Shown here one piece after another: positions 8,222-16,519 of a stretch of 64,000 nt of DNA (the stretch's first letter is position 1; every line of letters begins with the position of its first letter). Below the pieces are notes generated by a model. The model made no database searches and was not told where the DNA came from. It saw only the letters and a program-made list of their open reading frames with translations. A program made the translations under genes and the position numbers. Source of the stretch: Lysobacter sp. MMG2 (GTDB taxonomy: Bacteria > Pseudomonadota > Gammaproteobacteria > Xanthomonadales > Xanthomonadaceae); NCBI RefSeq assembly GCF_016735495.2, contig NZ_JAERQY020000001.1:310001-374000 (forward strand), written 5' to 3'.

Positions 8222-8839
8222 ATGAGTGAGTGCTGCGGGTGCGGGAGCACGATGGATGTGGCTGCGATGCAGGCCAAGCAGCGTCGCGTGCTCAAGACCG
8301 TGCTTATCATCAACCTTGCGACCTTCGTGATGATGGTCGGGGCGGCTTGGTACAGCCATTCCTCCTCGCTGCTGTCCGGAGGACTGGACAATCTCGGCGA
8401 CGCGCTTACGTATGCGCTCAGCCTTGCGGTCATCGGTGCGAGTACCCGGGCCAAGGCACAGGTGTCCCTCTTCAAGGGTGCCCTGATCCTCGTGGCCGCA
8501 ATCGCTGTCGGTGCGCAGATCCTCTGGCGTCTCGCGAATCCCGCAGTTCCTCTGTTCGAGGGCATGGGCGTTGCCGCGCTTCTTAACCTCGGGGCCAACC
8601 TCGTGTGCCTCAAGTTCCTTGCGCCCTACCGCAACGATGATGTGAACCTTGCTTCTGCTTGGGAATGCGCGCGTAACGACATCTTCGAGGGCTTCGCCGT
8701 GCTGGGTGCCGCGGTCCTCGTCGGCATCTTCGGAGCTGGTTGGCCAGATCTCGTGATCGCTGCCGCCCTGTTGATCCTGTTCCTCCGTTCTGCCATCCGA
8801 GTTTTCGGCGCTTCCTTCCAGTCAATGCGAACGGCGTAG
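8222..8839 (+). CDS. Cation diffusion facilitator (CDF) family efflux protein
   Basis: 205 residues from the ATG at 8222 (MSECCGCGST); 8147 is a possible but less likely start. Six hydrophobic segments fit the CDF fold. Metal-site residues appear in TM2 (SGGLDNLGDALTY, with two Asp four residues apart) and in TM5 (ARNDIFEG, with the second Asp replaced by Glu). The large C-terminal cytoplasmic domain of typical CzcD proteins is absent; the protein ends soon after TM6. An N-terminal cysteine motif (ECCGCG) may be an extra metal site. Exports a divalent cation from the cytoplasm; substrate unknown. Divergent from the CopL-like gene. Confidence 0.75.
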   Translation: MSECCGCGSTMDVAAMQAKQRRVLKTVLIINLATFVMMVGAAWYSHSSSLLSGGLDNLGDALTYALSLAVIGASTRAKAQVSLFKGALILVAAIAVGAQILWRLANPAVPLFEGMGVAALLNLGANLVCLKFLAPYRNDDVNLASAWECARNDIFEGFAVLGAAVLVGIFGAGWPDLVIAAALLILFLRSAIRVFGASFQSMRTA

Positions 8840-9089
8840 GAGTGCTCAGCGCTCGCAGCGGCGAGCATCTGTCTCGTTGGGGAGGCCCTTCGGTTCGCTG
8901 ACGGGTCACGACGCCCTCGCTTGACACCCCATCTACCAACTTCAACACTGTAATCACCTGTCCGCCCATCGGCGGCAGGTTGCTTGCGTCCTGCGCAGCG
9001 GTACTGCCCGATCGGCTTCTGGCTGTCGGGTTCCCATCGGATCTTCTTTCGAAGTCCGGGGGTTCCCTACAACCACCAGAGAGCCATCC

Positions 9090-9509
9090 ATGGCAAACCT
9101 CAAGACTTCTCGTCGACGCTCGTTCGAAGACCAGTGCGCTCGCTGCACCTACTGTGCCGCCCTGATGTGGCTTGACCACCCTGAGGAGTTCGCAGCGCGA
9201 TTCGGCGTAAGGCCTCGGGCTGTGCGCAACTTCATGGCTACGGCAGAGCATCTGACCGCCAGGTCGGATGGAGGCGGCAACGACCCACGAAACATTGAGG
9301 CCGCCTGCTGGACCTGCAATCACCGTCGCCACGCACGGAAGGGCCACTCGCCCACGTTGCATCAGTACAGGTCGCGGGTGCGGAAGCTCAACGCTCGCGG
9401 GACTTGGCATCCGTCATGGGCATACGACGTTGGCATTGCATCTAGGCATCAGCCATCACCTATGCATGCACTCATGCCGCACGCATCCGCTGTCGGCGAG
9501 GTGACCTAA
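9090..9509 (+). CDS. HNH endonuclease
   Basis: 139 residues. A small HNH nuclease: a CTYC pair near residue 19 and then the ordered motif AEHLTARSDGGGND, NIEAACWTCN, HRRHARKG. Here the first His is in EHLTAR, the Asn in RNIEAA, and the last His in NHRRH, with CWTC completing the zinc site. Such proteins are phage- or element-borne nicking or homing nucleases, or packaging helpers. It is the last gene of element A, 94 bases from the att repeat. An upstream TTGACA near 8923-8928 is the only promoter hint. Confidence 0.8.
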   Translation: MANLKTSRRRSFEDQCARCTYCAALMWLDHPEEFAARFGVRPRAVRNFMATAEHLTARSDGGGNDPRNIEAACWTCNHRRHARKGHSPTLHQYRSRVRKLNARGTWHPSWAYDVGIASRHQPSPMHALMPHASAVGEVT

Positions 9510-9558
9510 CATCCCGCCCCACAGGTGACCTAACAACCCCTGAGGCGAACCACCTAAC
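9504..9558. repeat. Three ACCTAAC boxes at 24-bp period beside the att site
   Basis: ACCTAAC occurs at 9504-9510, 9528-9534 and 9552-9558, exactly 24 bp apart. The first two lie in a longer 13-bp match (AGGTGACCTAACA). The array ends 44 bp left of the tRNA-derived repeat at 9603. Regular boxes next to an att core are typical of integrase arm-type or excisionase sites, so this is probably the right arm of element A. Confidence 0.55.
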
Positions 9559-9602
9559 CCATTGATTCATCGATGCTTACTGCGATAGATGAAGCTGGCG
9601 GC

Positions 9603-9624
9603 TCGAGTCCCACTTCCGGCACCA
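9603..9624 (+). repeat. att site: tRNA-Leu-like 3' end, left copy (junction of elements A and B)
   Basis: A 22-bp sequence beginning TCGAGTCCCAC and ending TTCCGGCACCA, identical at 29879-29900. It reads as a T-loop, T-stem 3' strand, acceptor 3' strand and CCA of a tRNA-Leu type. The bases to the left do not form the matching T-stem, so this is not a whole tRNA. Confidence 0.85.
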
Positions 9625-9667
9625 CAGGACGGTTTCAGGGGGTACCGCAAAACCCCAGCCGTCAAAT

Positions 9668-9692
9668 AAAACCCCACAATTCGTGGGGTTTT
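9668..9692 (+). terminator. Rho-independent terminator just inside element B
   Basis: Perfect 10-bp hairpin AAAACCCCAC / GTGGGGTTTT with a 5-base loop, followed by TTCTGTTTTA. It lies 44 bp after the att CCA. When element B sat directly at the tRNA it would have served as the new tRNA terminator, replacing the original now found at 29909. Confidence 0.75.
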
Positions 9693-9737
9693 CTGTTTTA
9701 TGTGGGTCCACAAGCTACCATCGCGTCTCAACGCTGG

Positions 9738-9785
9738 GGGGGTAGTTTTGGGGGTATCCCCCTCCCCGAGCCGAAGTTGGGGGTA
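9738..9785. repeat. GGGGGTA boxes upstream of int (possible arm-type sites)
   Basis: GGGGGTA occurs at 9738-9744, 9750-9756 and 9779-9785. The same heptamer is at 29817-29823, with a GGGGTA at 29806-29811, near the other end of element B. Matching boxes at both ends fit integrase arm binding. The third box also provides the G-rich ribosome site for int. Confidence 0.4.
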
Positions 9786-9788
9786 TCG

Positions 9789-10973
9789 ATGTCGACTGAA
9801 AAATTGACCGTCGCAAGGATCAAGACCGCCTCGCCGGGCAAGCACTTCGACGGCGGCGGGTTGCATCTGGACGTACGGCTCAACGGCGCGCGCTACTGGC
9901 GCTTGAAGTATCGCCACGGCGGGCGCGAACGGCTGATGGCGTTGGGCGTGTACCCCGAGGTCTCGCTCGCCGAGGCGCGATTGCGCCGCGACGATGCCCG
10001 GCGCGCGCTGCGCGACGGCCGCGATCCGATGGTTGACCGCCAGCAGGCCAAGATCGCCGAACGAGCTGCTGTGATCACCTTCGGCCTGGTCTCGGACGAG
10101 TGGATCGACCGCCAGCGCGATTCACTCGCTCCCGTCACTCTGGCGAAACTCGAGTGGCTGTTCGGTCTCGTGCCCGACCTACGCGCGGTACCCATCGCCG
10201 AACTAACCCCGGCGCGCGTACTGGCAACGGTGCGCAAGATCGAAGCACGCGGGCACCTGGAAACGGCACACCGTCTGAAAGCCAAGATTGGACAGGTGTG
10301 TCGCTACGCGGTCGCCACCGGTCGTGCCGAGCGTGACCCGACGGCCGACCTGCGCGGCGCCCTCAAGTCGAAGAGCACACGCAGCCACGCGGCCATTACC
10401 ACCCCTCGCGAGGTTGCTGAACTGCTGCGCGCGTGCTGGGGATATACAGGTCAGCCCGTCACACTAGCCGCGCTGAAATTGTCGGCTTATCTGTTTCAGC
10501 GCCCTGGCGAACTGCGAGCAATGCGCTGGCAGGAGTTGGACATCGACGCGGCGGCGTGGCGACTGCCAGCCACGCGCATGAAAATGAGGCGCGAGCATTT
10601 GGTGCCGCTGCCGCCGCAAGCCGTTGTGATCCTGCGCGAGTTGCACTCAATAACCGGTGGCGGCCCATACGTCTTCCCTTCGCTGCGCGGCCAATCTCGC
10701 CCCATGTCCGAGAACACACTCAACGCGGCCCTGCGCGCGCTGGGATTCGACGGCGACCGGCACGTTGTACACGGATTCCGGAGTACCGCCAGCAGCCTGC
10801 TGCACGAACTCGGCTGGGACAGCGCCGTGATCGAATTGCAGCTCGCACACGTCGACAAGAATCAGGTCCGCGGCGTCTACAACCGTGCCGACCGTCTGCC
10901 CGAGCGCACGCGGATGATGGGCGCTTGGGCTGACCATTGCGACCTGCTACGCACCGGGGGCAAGCGCCCATGA
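9789..10973 (+). CDS. int: P4-type tyrosine integrase of element B
   Basis: 394 residues from the ATG at 9789 (MSTEKLTVARIKTA); a frame open upstream to 9573 overlaps the att site and is not used. An N-terminal DUF4102-type arm-binding domain (about 1-90; KYRHGGRERLMALGVYPEV) is followed by a core-binding domain and the catalytic domain. Catalytic residues seen: Arg in FQRPGELRAMRW, HGFRSTA (HxxR), and LAHVDKN...VYNRA with the nucleophile Tyr. Placement directly after the tRNA 3' repeat is standard for P4-like islands and shows which end is tRNA-proximal. Its stop overlaps the next start (ATGA). Confidence 0.93.
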   Translation: MSTEKLTVARIKTASPGKHFDGGGLHLDVRLNGARYWRLKYRHGGRERLMALGVYPEVSLAEARLRRDDARRALRDGRDPMVDRQQAKIAERAAVITFGLVSDEWIDRQRDSLAPVTLAKLEWLFGLVPDLRAVPIAELTPARVLATVRKIEARGHLETAHRLKAKIGQVCRYAVATGRAERDPTADLRGALKSKSTRSHAAITTPREVAELLRACWGYTGQPVTLAALKLSAYLFQRPGELRAMRWQELDIDAAAWRLPATRMKMRREHLVPLPPQAVVILRELHSITGGGPYVFPSLRGQSRPMSENTLNAALRALGFDGDRHVVHGFRSTASSLLHELGWDSAVIELQLAHVDKNQVRGVYNRADRLPERTRMMGAWADHCDLLRTGGKRP

Positions 10974-11479
10974 GTACTCGAAATGCCAGGAAGCCGGACA
11001 AAAAGGTGCGTCCGCCACTGATCGTCAAGCGAGAGGTTAGCGGCTGGATTGACGAGGACCGAAAACCGCCGATCGAAACACTAGACCATGGCGAGTGGCT
11101 CGCGCAGGAGTTATTAAGTGCCGCGCGTGCCTATTGCAGTGACAAGCCGCATGAACGCGCGCATGGGGAAAGGCAGCTTCGCCAGGCTGCCACGTTCATC
11201 GCCGGCCTGGACGCGGCAGCCTACTTCAAGCACATGGACACCAGAGGTGAGCGCGCGAAGAAAAAGGACCGGGAAGCTGTGATTGCAGCCATGGTGCGAC
11301 ATCGCAGGAATCCGTTGAACACGCTGAAGAGCTTCATCCGCAGGCAGGAGGAGAGCGGCAACCTCGAGGTGAACGAGCTGGACGACGGCAACAAGAAGTA
11401 CATCTTCTACGACTACCAAGTCGCCAGCCTTGATACCCAATGGGCCGAGGCAGGCAGGAGACTAGAGGCCAAGGGCTGA
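10970..11479 (+). CDS. Hypothetical protein translationally coupled to int
   Basis: 169 residues from the ATG at 10970, which overlaps the int stop codon (ATGA); an earlier in-frame start at 10937 lies inside int. It is strongly charged and helical, with a lysine/arginine cluster near residue 95 (RGERAKKKDREAV). It ends with an aromatic strand (NKKYIFYDYQ). No known domain. Tight coupling suggests an accessory role in integration, excision or element control, such as a recombination directionality helper; this is inference only. Confidence 0.65.
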   Translation: MSTRNARKPDKKVRPPLIVKREVSGWIDEDRKPPIETLDHGEWLAQELLSAARAYCSDKPHERAHGERQLRQAATFIAGLDAAAYFKHMDTRGERAKKKDREAVIAAMVRHRRNPLNTLKSFIRRQEESGNLEVNELDDGNKKYIFYDYQVASLDTQWAEAGRRLEAKG

Positions 11480-11573
11480 GTCATGGCCCACAGAACACCT
11501 TACGTTCTTCGATTAGGTATCTAACCGTAGGAGCAGGGCTAACCATGGCGGCACCCCTCACGAGGTGCCAAAC

Positions 11574-11852
11574 ATGTCCGCCACGTCCCCCTCCCGTCTG
11601 CTGCGCTTCGCCGAGGTGAAGCATCGCACGGGCCTATCCCGAACCTCGCTGTTTCGCGCCATCCGCGCCGGCCACTTCCCCGCCCCTATCGCCTTGTCGT
11701 TGGGTGAACGCAGCCGCTGCGTGGCCTGGCCGGAATCGAGCGTGGACGCTTGGATCGCATCGCGGATCAAGGTCGCGACGCCGGAGCCCATCGCCCCCGC
11801 CAGGCGCAGTCGAAGCGGGCGGCGGAAATCTCCGACAGCAGGGGAGACGTGA
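11574..11852 (+). CDS. AlpA-family regulator / excisionase
   Basis: 92 residues from the ATG at 11574 (a GTG at 11565 is in frame). The sequence LLRFAEVKHRTGLSRTSLFR is an AlpA-type winged helix-turn-helix; RAGHFPAPIALSLGERS and WPESSVDAWIASR complete the domain, and the C-terminus is basic. AlpA-like proteins in P4-type islands switch on the integrase or act as excisionase. The DUF3987 gene begins 1 base after its stop, so they form one operon. Confidence 0.85.
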   Translation: MSATSPSRLLRFAEVKHRTGLSRTSLFRAIRAGHFPAPIALSLGERSRCVAWPESSVDAWIASRIKVATPEPIAPARRSRSGRRKSPTAGET

Positions 11853-11853
11853 G

Positions 11854-13416
11854 ATGACGATCGAATGGCGCAAGGAGTTGGAATTGCGCGCGCTGGTCGA
11901 CGGCGACGTAGTCGCGGAGGAAGCTTGGCGCGCAACCGCACCGCCCTCCCCCGCCCGTTCGCTGGGAGCGCCCGAGCCGCTCCGCCGCGAGATGCCCGGC
12001 CCCGAGCCATTTCCACTACTTGCACTCGGCGAAGTGCTGGAGCCCGCGGCACGCGCGCTCAGAGAGACGGTCCAAGCACCTGATGCTGTAATCGCAGGAG
12101 CTTTGCTGGCGGCAGCTTCGCTCGCAGTGCAGGGGCTGGCGGACGTGGAGGCGCCCGACGGTCGCCGAATCCCGCTGTCGCTTTGGCTGATCTCTATTTC
12201 CGAATCCGGCGAGCGCAAAAGTTCGGCAGATCGCGAGGCAATGCGCGGTATTGATGATTACGAGCGCATGCTAGAACGCGAGTATGCACATGCCGATCGT
12301 CGGCACGCTGCCGAGATGGCCGAGTGGGAGGCTCGATGCTCTGTTGCAAAGAACCGCACCAAGGGTGCCGGGCTTGCTGCCGAGTTGCTGCAGCTCGGCG
12401 ATAAGCCGCAGGCGCCCTCGCCGCCGTATCGTCGCGTGGCCGACTTCACCGCAGAAGGCCTCTTTCGGTTGTTGAACGCAGGCGTGCCAAGCGTCGGAGT
12501 GTTCTCTGATGAGGCCGCACTGGTATTCGGCGGTCACGGCATGTCACAGGAAAGCGTGATGCGCACCGCAGGCACCTTATGCAAGTTGTGGGATCACGGC
12601 GCATTGGATCGCGTGCGCTCAGGTGACGGTGCCTTACGCCTACGTGGGCGTCGGTTAGCGCTGCACTTGATGGCCCAACCCGTGATCGCAGGACGCGCAC
12701 TGTCCGATCCAGTATTGCTGGGGCAAGGCTTCCTCGCTCGGTGTTTGCTGGCGCAGCCTCTTGGCACTGCCGGGACGCGCATGTACGTCGATGCTCCGAT
12801 CGAATCTCATCCGGCCATGGTGCGGCTCCGCGCCATCTTGCTTGCGAGGCTCCAGGCGCCGTTCTCCTTTAGCACTGATGATCCACACGCACTGGCACCG
12901 CCTGCGGTGTTGTTGAGTTCAAGGGCGTTCGCCATCTGGCGCACGTTTCATGACGTGATCGAGCGAGGCATGCTCCCAGAAGGTCAGTTCGCCGACGTGC
13001 GCCCTTGGGGCAGCAAAGCCGCCGAGCAAGCACTTCGTCTGGCGGGTGTACTGCGCTTGATGACCGATCAGAACGCGGCGACCCTGGACGAGCTCAGCGT
13101 AGGCCGGGGCTGCCAGATCGCCCTGTGGTACCTCTGCGAGGTTCAACGCATCCTCGCCAGCACGCGCGTCTCGCAGGATGTACAGGACGCCGAAGCGATC
13201 CTCGCTTGGGCACAGGCGCGGGGTGACGCTGTGGTGACAGTCCGCGCGCTGCTGCAGTACGGCCCCGGCCGACTGCGTGATCGAAACCGGATCACTGTTG
13301 CCTTGGCGCGACTGACAGAGGCCGGTCACGTCGTACGACTCGGGGGCGCCGAACTGGCGGCTACGCGCGCCCGTCGCGCTTGGCGGCTTGTGCTTCCGGA
13401 GGAGAGCGGCGCGTGA
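11854..13416 (+). CDS. DUF3987 (YfjI-like) ATPase of P4-type element
   Basis: 520 residues from the ATG at 11854, supported by GGGGAG upstream and the neighbouring AlpA stop; the frame is open further upstream but overlaps alpA. The central domain belongs to the DUF3987 family. A Walker-A-like loop is seen in SISESGERKSSADR (about residue 115), with a possible Walker B in VGVFSDEAALVFG. These proteins stand where P4-like islands carry a primase-helicase and may help island replication. The C-terminus (RDRNRITVALARLTEAGHV) looks like a winged helix. Stop and next start overlap (GTGA). Confidence 0.8.
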   Translation: MTIEWRKELELRALVDGDVVAEEAWRATAPPSPARSLGAPEPLRREMPGPEPFPLLALGEVLEPAARALRETVQAPDAVIAGALLAAASLAVQGLADVEAPDGRRIPLSLWLISISESGERKSSADREAMRGIDDYERMLEREYAHADRRHAAEMAEWEARCSVAKNRTKGAGLAAELLQLGDKPQAPSPPYRRVADFTAEGLFRLLNAGVPSVGVFSDEAALVFGGHGMSQESVMRTAGTLCKLWDHGALDRVRSGDGALRLRGRRLALHLMAQPVIAGRALSDPVLLGQGFLARCLLAQPLGTAGTRMYVDAPIESHPAMVRLRAILLARLQAPFSFSTDDPHALAPPAVLLSSRAFAIWRTFHDVIERGMLPEGQFADVRPWGSKAAEQALRLAGVLRLMTDQNAATLDELSVGRGCQIALWYLCEVQRILASTRVSQDVQDAEAILAWAQARGDAVVTVRALLQYGPGRLRDRNRITVALARLTEAGHVVRLGGAELAATRARRAWRLVLPEESGA

Positions 13417-13706
13417 GCCTGCAGCACCTTCGCGAGATGCTGGCCAAAATCGTTCTCGCAGGTGCTACACCTGCTACTCCACGCGGCACTTGTAGCAAGA
13501 GTAGCAGTCGTAGCAGCCCCGCCTCCGCTGAAACGAAGGCACGCCCAATCCTGCACTTCCGCCTGCCCAGTCACACTTCCAACGAAGTTGCCACGGCGCT
13601 CGGCCGCCCCGGTCAGACCCCCGCCGAACTTGCCGCCAGCTTACGCGAGCGCTGGCCGGCGGTTCGAATTCTTAGGACACCACACCGGACCCTCCGCCCG
13701 CGCTAG
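13413..13706 (+). CDS. Small hypothetical protein after DUF3987 gene
   Basis: 97 residues starting with a GTG at 13413 that overlaps the TGA of the preceding gene. The first about 45 residues are rich in Ser, Thr, Ala and Lys (TPRGTCSKSSSRSS); the rest (FRLPSHTSNEVATALG) is more ordered. No domain recognised. A small protein in this position is common in YfjI-type islands. Function unknown. Confidence 0.5.
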   Translation: MSLQHLREMLAKIVLAGATPATPRGTCSKSSSRSSPASAETKARPILHFRLPSHTSNEVATALGRPGQTPAELAASLRERWPAVRILRTPHRTLRPR

Positions 13707-14289
13707 CCGCGGGCGGCACACAGCCGCGCGCTGCGCCGTTCCAATGGCGTCCCCCGGCGGGGGGCGACTCCGCCAATTCACAGCAACCTACCCCACCGGA
13801 CGGGGGGCACGCTTCCGCATTCCCGCAGGTAAATGCTGGGGGGGGTCGGAGAAGCGTCGGCGTGACTTAAAGCCGTATGACGGCAGGGGCTCCTCCCTAG
13901 CCGAAGCAAGGAACTGCTCGGGGAGCGCCGGTTTTTACTCCAAGCCGAGTCGGGTTCGGTGGATCAGTCGCAGCGCCCTGCCCTCAGCCCCGTCGCCCGC
14001 GGCGTAGAACACCTCCACCTGCTACGCGAGCACGCATATCGGCCACGCCTGTCGGGGGGGGCGAAGACGACTCCCTAGCGGTGAGCTGTGCAGACCACGG
14101 TGACGACATCGGTTTTGCACCGATGGCTGGCGCATCCGCGTAAAGGCGGCGCGGGCATCCGCCACCCGCGAGACCAGTGAGGCGGGCCGCCAGGAGTTGT
14201 AAGCCGAGCGGGCGCCCGAATGGCCACGCTTGAAACCGTGATAGACGCCCCAATCCCGGCGAAAGGGGCCAACAAGAGTGGGGATCAGG
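13707..14289. other. Intergenic region upstream of CBASS operon
   Basis: About 580 bases without a convincing gene. It has two runs of eight or nine G (near 13839 and 14055) and a small perfect hairpin at 14107-14125 (CATCGGT / ACCGATG). The CBASS promoter must lie here or the operon is read from upstream; no clear -35/-10 pair was found. Confidence 0.45.
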
Positions 14290-15381
14290 ATGAAGCCTTT
14301 TCGTGTGTTGTGCCTGGATGGCGGGGGCATGCGCGGCGTGTACCAGGCGGCGTATTTGAACTTGTTCGCTCATCGGGTAACCGGTGCGCAGCAGGCACCA
14401 CTTGATGTCGGCCGCTGCTTCGATTTGATCGTCGGCACGAGTACCGGTGCGATCGTGGCCTGCGCCTTGGCCAAGGGCGCGCCGCTCGCCGAGGTCGAGC
14501 AGTTGTACGAACGGCATGGGCCGCAGATCTTCCCCTACCAGCTTGCTCGCAGCTACTGGGGGCTGGGGGCGCTCGTGCGAGGCTTCGGCTTGGGCACGCG
14601 CCGGGGCGAAGCCGCGCTGCGGCACGCGCTGGAGGACGCGCTGGGCGACACCACCTTCCTGCAGGTCCAGCAGCAGCGGGGCATTCGCTTGGCCGTGACC
14701 GCCGTCGACATGGCGCGCCACGCGTCGGTCGTTTTCAAGACCCGGCACCTTGAGCGGTTGAACGGCCGAGATGACCAGCGAACCCTTGTCGATGCCTGCA
14801 TGGCTTCGAGTGCCGCGCCCATCTTGCGCGCGCTTGCAGAACTCACCGAGCCGGTCAGCGGCGCGAAAGTCGTCTATACCGACGGCGGACTGTGGGCGAA
14901 CAACCCCGGCACGATCGGCGCTGTGGAGGCGCACGAGATCCTGTCCACAAGCGGGGAGGTCGAGCGTCCCATCCATTTGTTCATGCTCGGATCGTTGCCG
15001 GTGCAAGGCGGAGAGGAGCTTTCGCCCAAGTCGCGCTACCGCGGCGCCGTCGGTTGGCGCGGTGGATTACGCGTGGTCGAAACCAGTTTGAACGCGCAAG
15101 CGGTTGGCTACGACTACCTCAGCGGAAAGGTTGCGTCGCTGCGTGGGGAGGGCAACTTTGCCTACCGACTCCCGGCGCAGTGTCCATCCCAGAAACTGCT
15201 GGGCTACCTCAAGAACATGGACGATGCCCGACCGGTTGTCCTCAACGCACTGCGACGTCAGGCCGCGTCGGATGTCGACAACGCTTGGGCGGCATCGCAA
15301 GACCCAACGTCGAAGCTGGCGCAATTTCGTGCGGCTTTCGCGGACGGCTACAAAACGCAAATGGAGGAGCAAGGTGCATGA
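14290..15381 (+). CDS. capV: CapV patatin-like phospholipase, CBASS effector
   Basis: Membrane-degrading effector of a CBASS anti-phage system, activated by a cyclic dinucleotide. 363 residues from the ATG at 14290; an in-frame GTG at 14278 is possible. Patatin motifs: oxyanion hole DGGGMRG (residues 10-16), nucleophile elbow GTSTG with Ser51, and the DGG box with Asp198. It has no signal peptide or membrane segment, as expected for a cytoplasmic phospholipase. First of four overlapping genes; its stop overlaps the CD-NTase start (ATGA). The order capV-dncV-cap2-cap3 equals that of the V. cholerae El Tor system. Confidence 0.93.
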   Translation: MKPFRVLCLDGGGMRGVYQAAYLNLFAHRVTGAQQAPLDVGRCFDLIVGTSTGAIVACALAKGAPLAEVEQLYERHGPQIFPYQLARSYWGLGALVRGFGLGTRRGEAALRHALEDALGDTTFLQVQQQRGIRLAVTAVDMARHASVVFKTRHLERLNGRDDQRTLVDACMASSAAPILRALAELTEPVSGAKVVYTDGGLWANNPGTIGAVEAHEILSTSGEVERPIHLFMLGSLPVQGGEELSPKSRYRGAVGWRGGLRVVETSLNAQAVGYDYLSGKVASLRGEGNFAYRLPAQCPSQKLLGYLKNMDDARPVVLNALRRQAASDVDNAWAASQDPTSKLAQFRAAFADGYKTQMEEQGA

Positions 15382-16439
15382 GTACACTCGATTGCAGCGA
15401 TGAGATCGGCAAGTACCACGACGATAAGGTCACGCTTCGCGAGAATGACCGGCGAGACATGCGCGAGCGGCGTGACAACGGCCGTACCCGCTTGGAGAGG
15501 GGCCTGACCGAGGCCGAACACCCGCAGCCCAAGATGGTTTGCTCGCAAGGCTCCTATCAGATGCGGACGATGGTGCAGGACGACGATTGCGACTACGACA
15601 TCGACGACGGCGTCTACTTTCGCCCGGAAGATCTACGAGATGCCGAGGGTCGCGACCTGAGCCCGCGCCAGGCCCGTCAGCGTGTCTGCGATGCCCTAAC
15701 TCGGGACCAGCGTTTCGCGAGCCCTGCGGAAGTGCACGACAACTGCGTGCGCCAGGAGTACCAGGCGGGGTACCACATCGACATGCCGGTCTATCGCGTG
15801 CGCCTCGAAAAGGACGAGGGCGGGAGCGAACGCGAAGTCTACGAACTCGCCAGCGGGGATACCTGGCAGGTGTCGGACGCGCGCGCGGTAACCAAATGGT
15901 TCAAGGACGCCGTGCATGACCTCAACGGCGACGATGGACAAGATGGTCTGCAGATGCGTCGGGTGGTGCGCCTGACCAAGATGTTCGCGCGCAGCCGAGG
16001 AGAGTGGAAGGCTGAAACCACTAGCGGTATCACGCTCAGCAAGCTGGTGGTCGACGAGTTCCGCCCGTCTGCCGACCGCGACGACGTGGCACTGCGCGAC
16101 ACCTGGAGCGCCATCGCGGCGCGACTGCAGGGTTCGAGCGCCGTCGACCACCCTGTGAACCCCGCGCCGCTCGCCAAAGCGGGGAACGAGAAGGTGGCCT
16201 TCTTCCACGACAAGCTGGCCGAAGCGCTGGTGACGTTGGAGGTGCTGGACGAAGACGACTGCACGCGAAATGAAGCCCGCGCCGCATGGGACACCGTCTT
16301 CAACAAGACTCACTTCAGCAAGCTGCCGGACCCACGCGAGCCTGAAGGCGGCAAACGGGCGTTCTTCGTCGCCACCGAGAGCAAGTCGGACCGACGCGAT
16401 GACGGCAACGGTCGCTACGGCGCGGGTGCAAGCCGCTGA
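15378..16439 (+). CDS. CD-NTase (DncV-like cyclic dinucleotide synthase), CBASS
   Basis: Makes the second messenger that activates CapV on phage infection. 353 residues; start overlaps the capV stop. The nucleotidyltransferase core shows the GS motif (CSQGSYQM, residues 55-62), the paired acids in DYDIDDG (Asp74 and Asp76), and a third Asp in GYHIDMPVYR (Asp135), as in DncV. By similarity to DncV beside a CapV the product should be 3'3'-cGAMP; this is inference. The flexible C-terminus ends GAGASR and is the expected site where Cap2 links the enzyme to a target. Confidence 0.93.
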   Translation: MSTLDCSDEIGKYHDDKVTLRENDRRDMRERRDNGRTRLERGLTEAEHPQPKMVCSQGSYQMRTMVQDDDCDYDIDDGVYFRPEDLRDAEGRDLSPRQARQRVCDALTRDQRFASPAEVHDNCVRQEYQAGYHIDMPVYRVRLEKDEGGSEREVYELASGDTWQVSDARAVTKWFKDAVHDLNGDDGQDGLQMRRVVRLTKMFARSRGEWKAETTSGITLSKLVVDEFRPSADRDDVALRDTWSAIAARLQGSSAVDHPVNPAPLAKAGNEKVAFFHDKLAEALVTLEVLDEDDCTRNEARAAWDTVFNKTHFSKLPDPREPEGGKRAFFVATESKSDRRDDGNGRYGAGASR

Positions 16440-16519
16440 ACTTCCTGAGCGCACCCGCCCAGGCGATCGAAGCCGAGCTGGCCGCCGTCCGTCCTGACGG
16501 ATGGCGGCGAGCGCGGCCG

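Noticed and set aside
9540-9624. Complete tRNA ending at the left att copy
   Set aside because: The 5' part does not fold: no matching T-stem, anticodon arm or acceptor 5' strand.
14107-14125. Hairpin upstream of capV as a terminator or riboswitch
   Set aside because: Short 7-bp stem without a T-run and far from the start codon.
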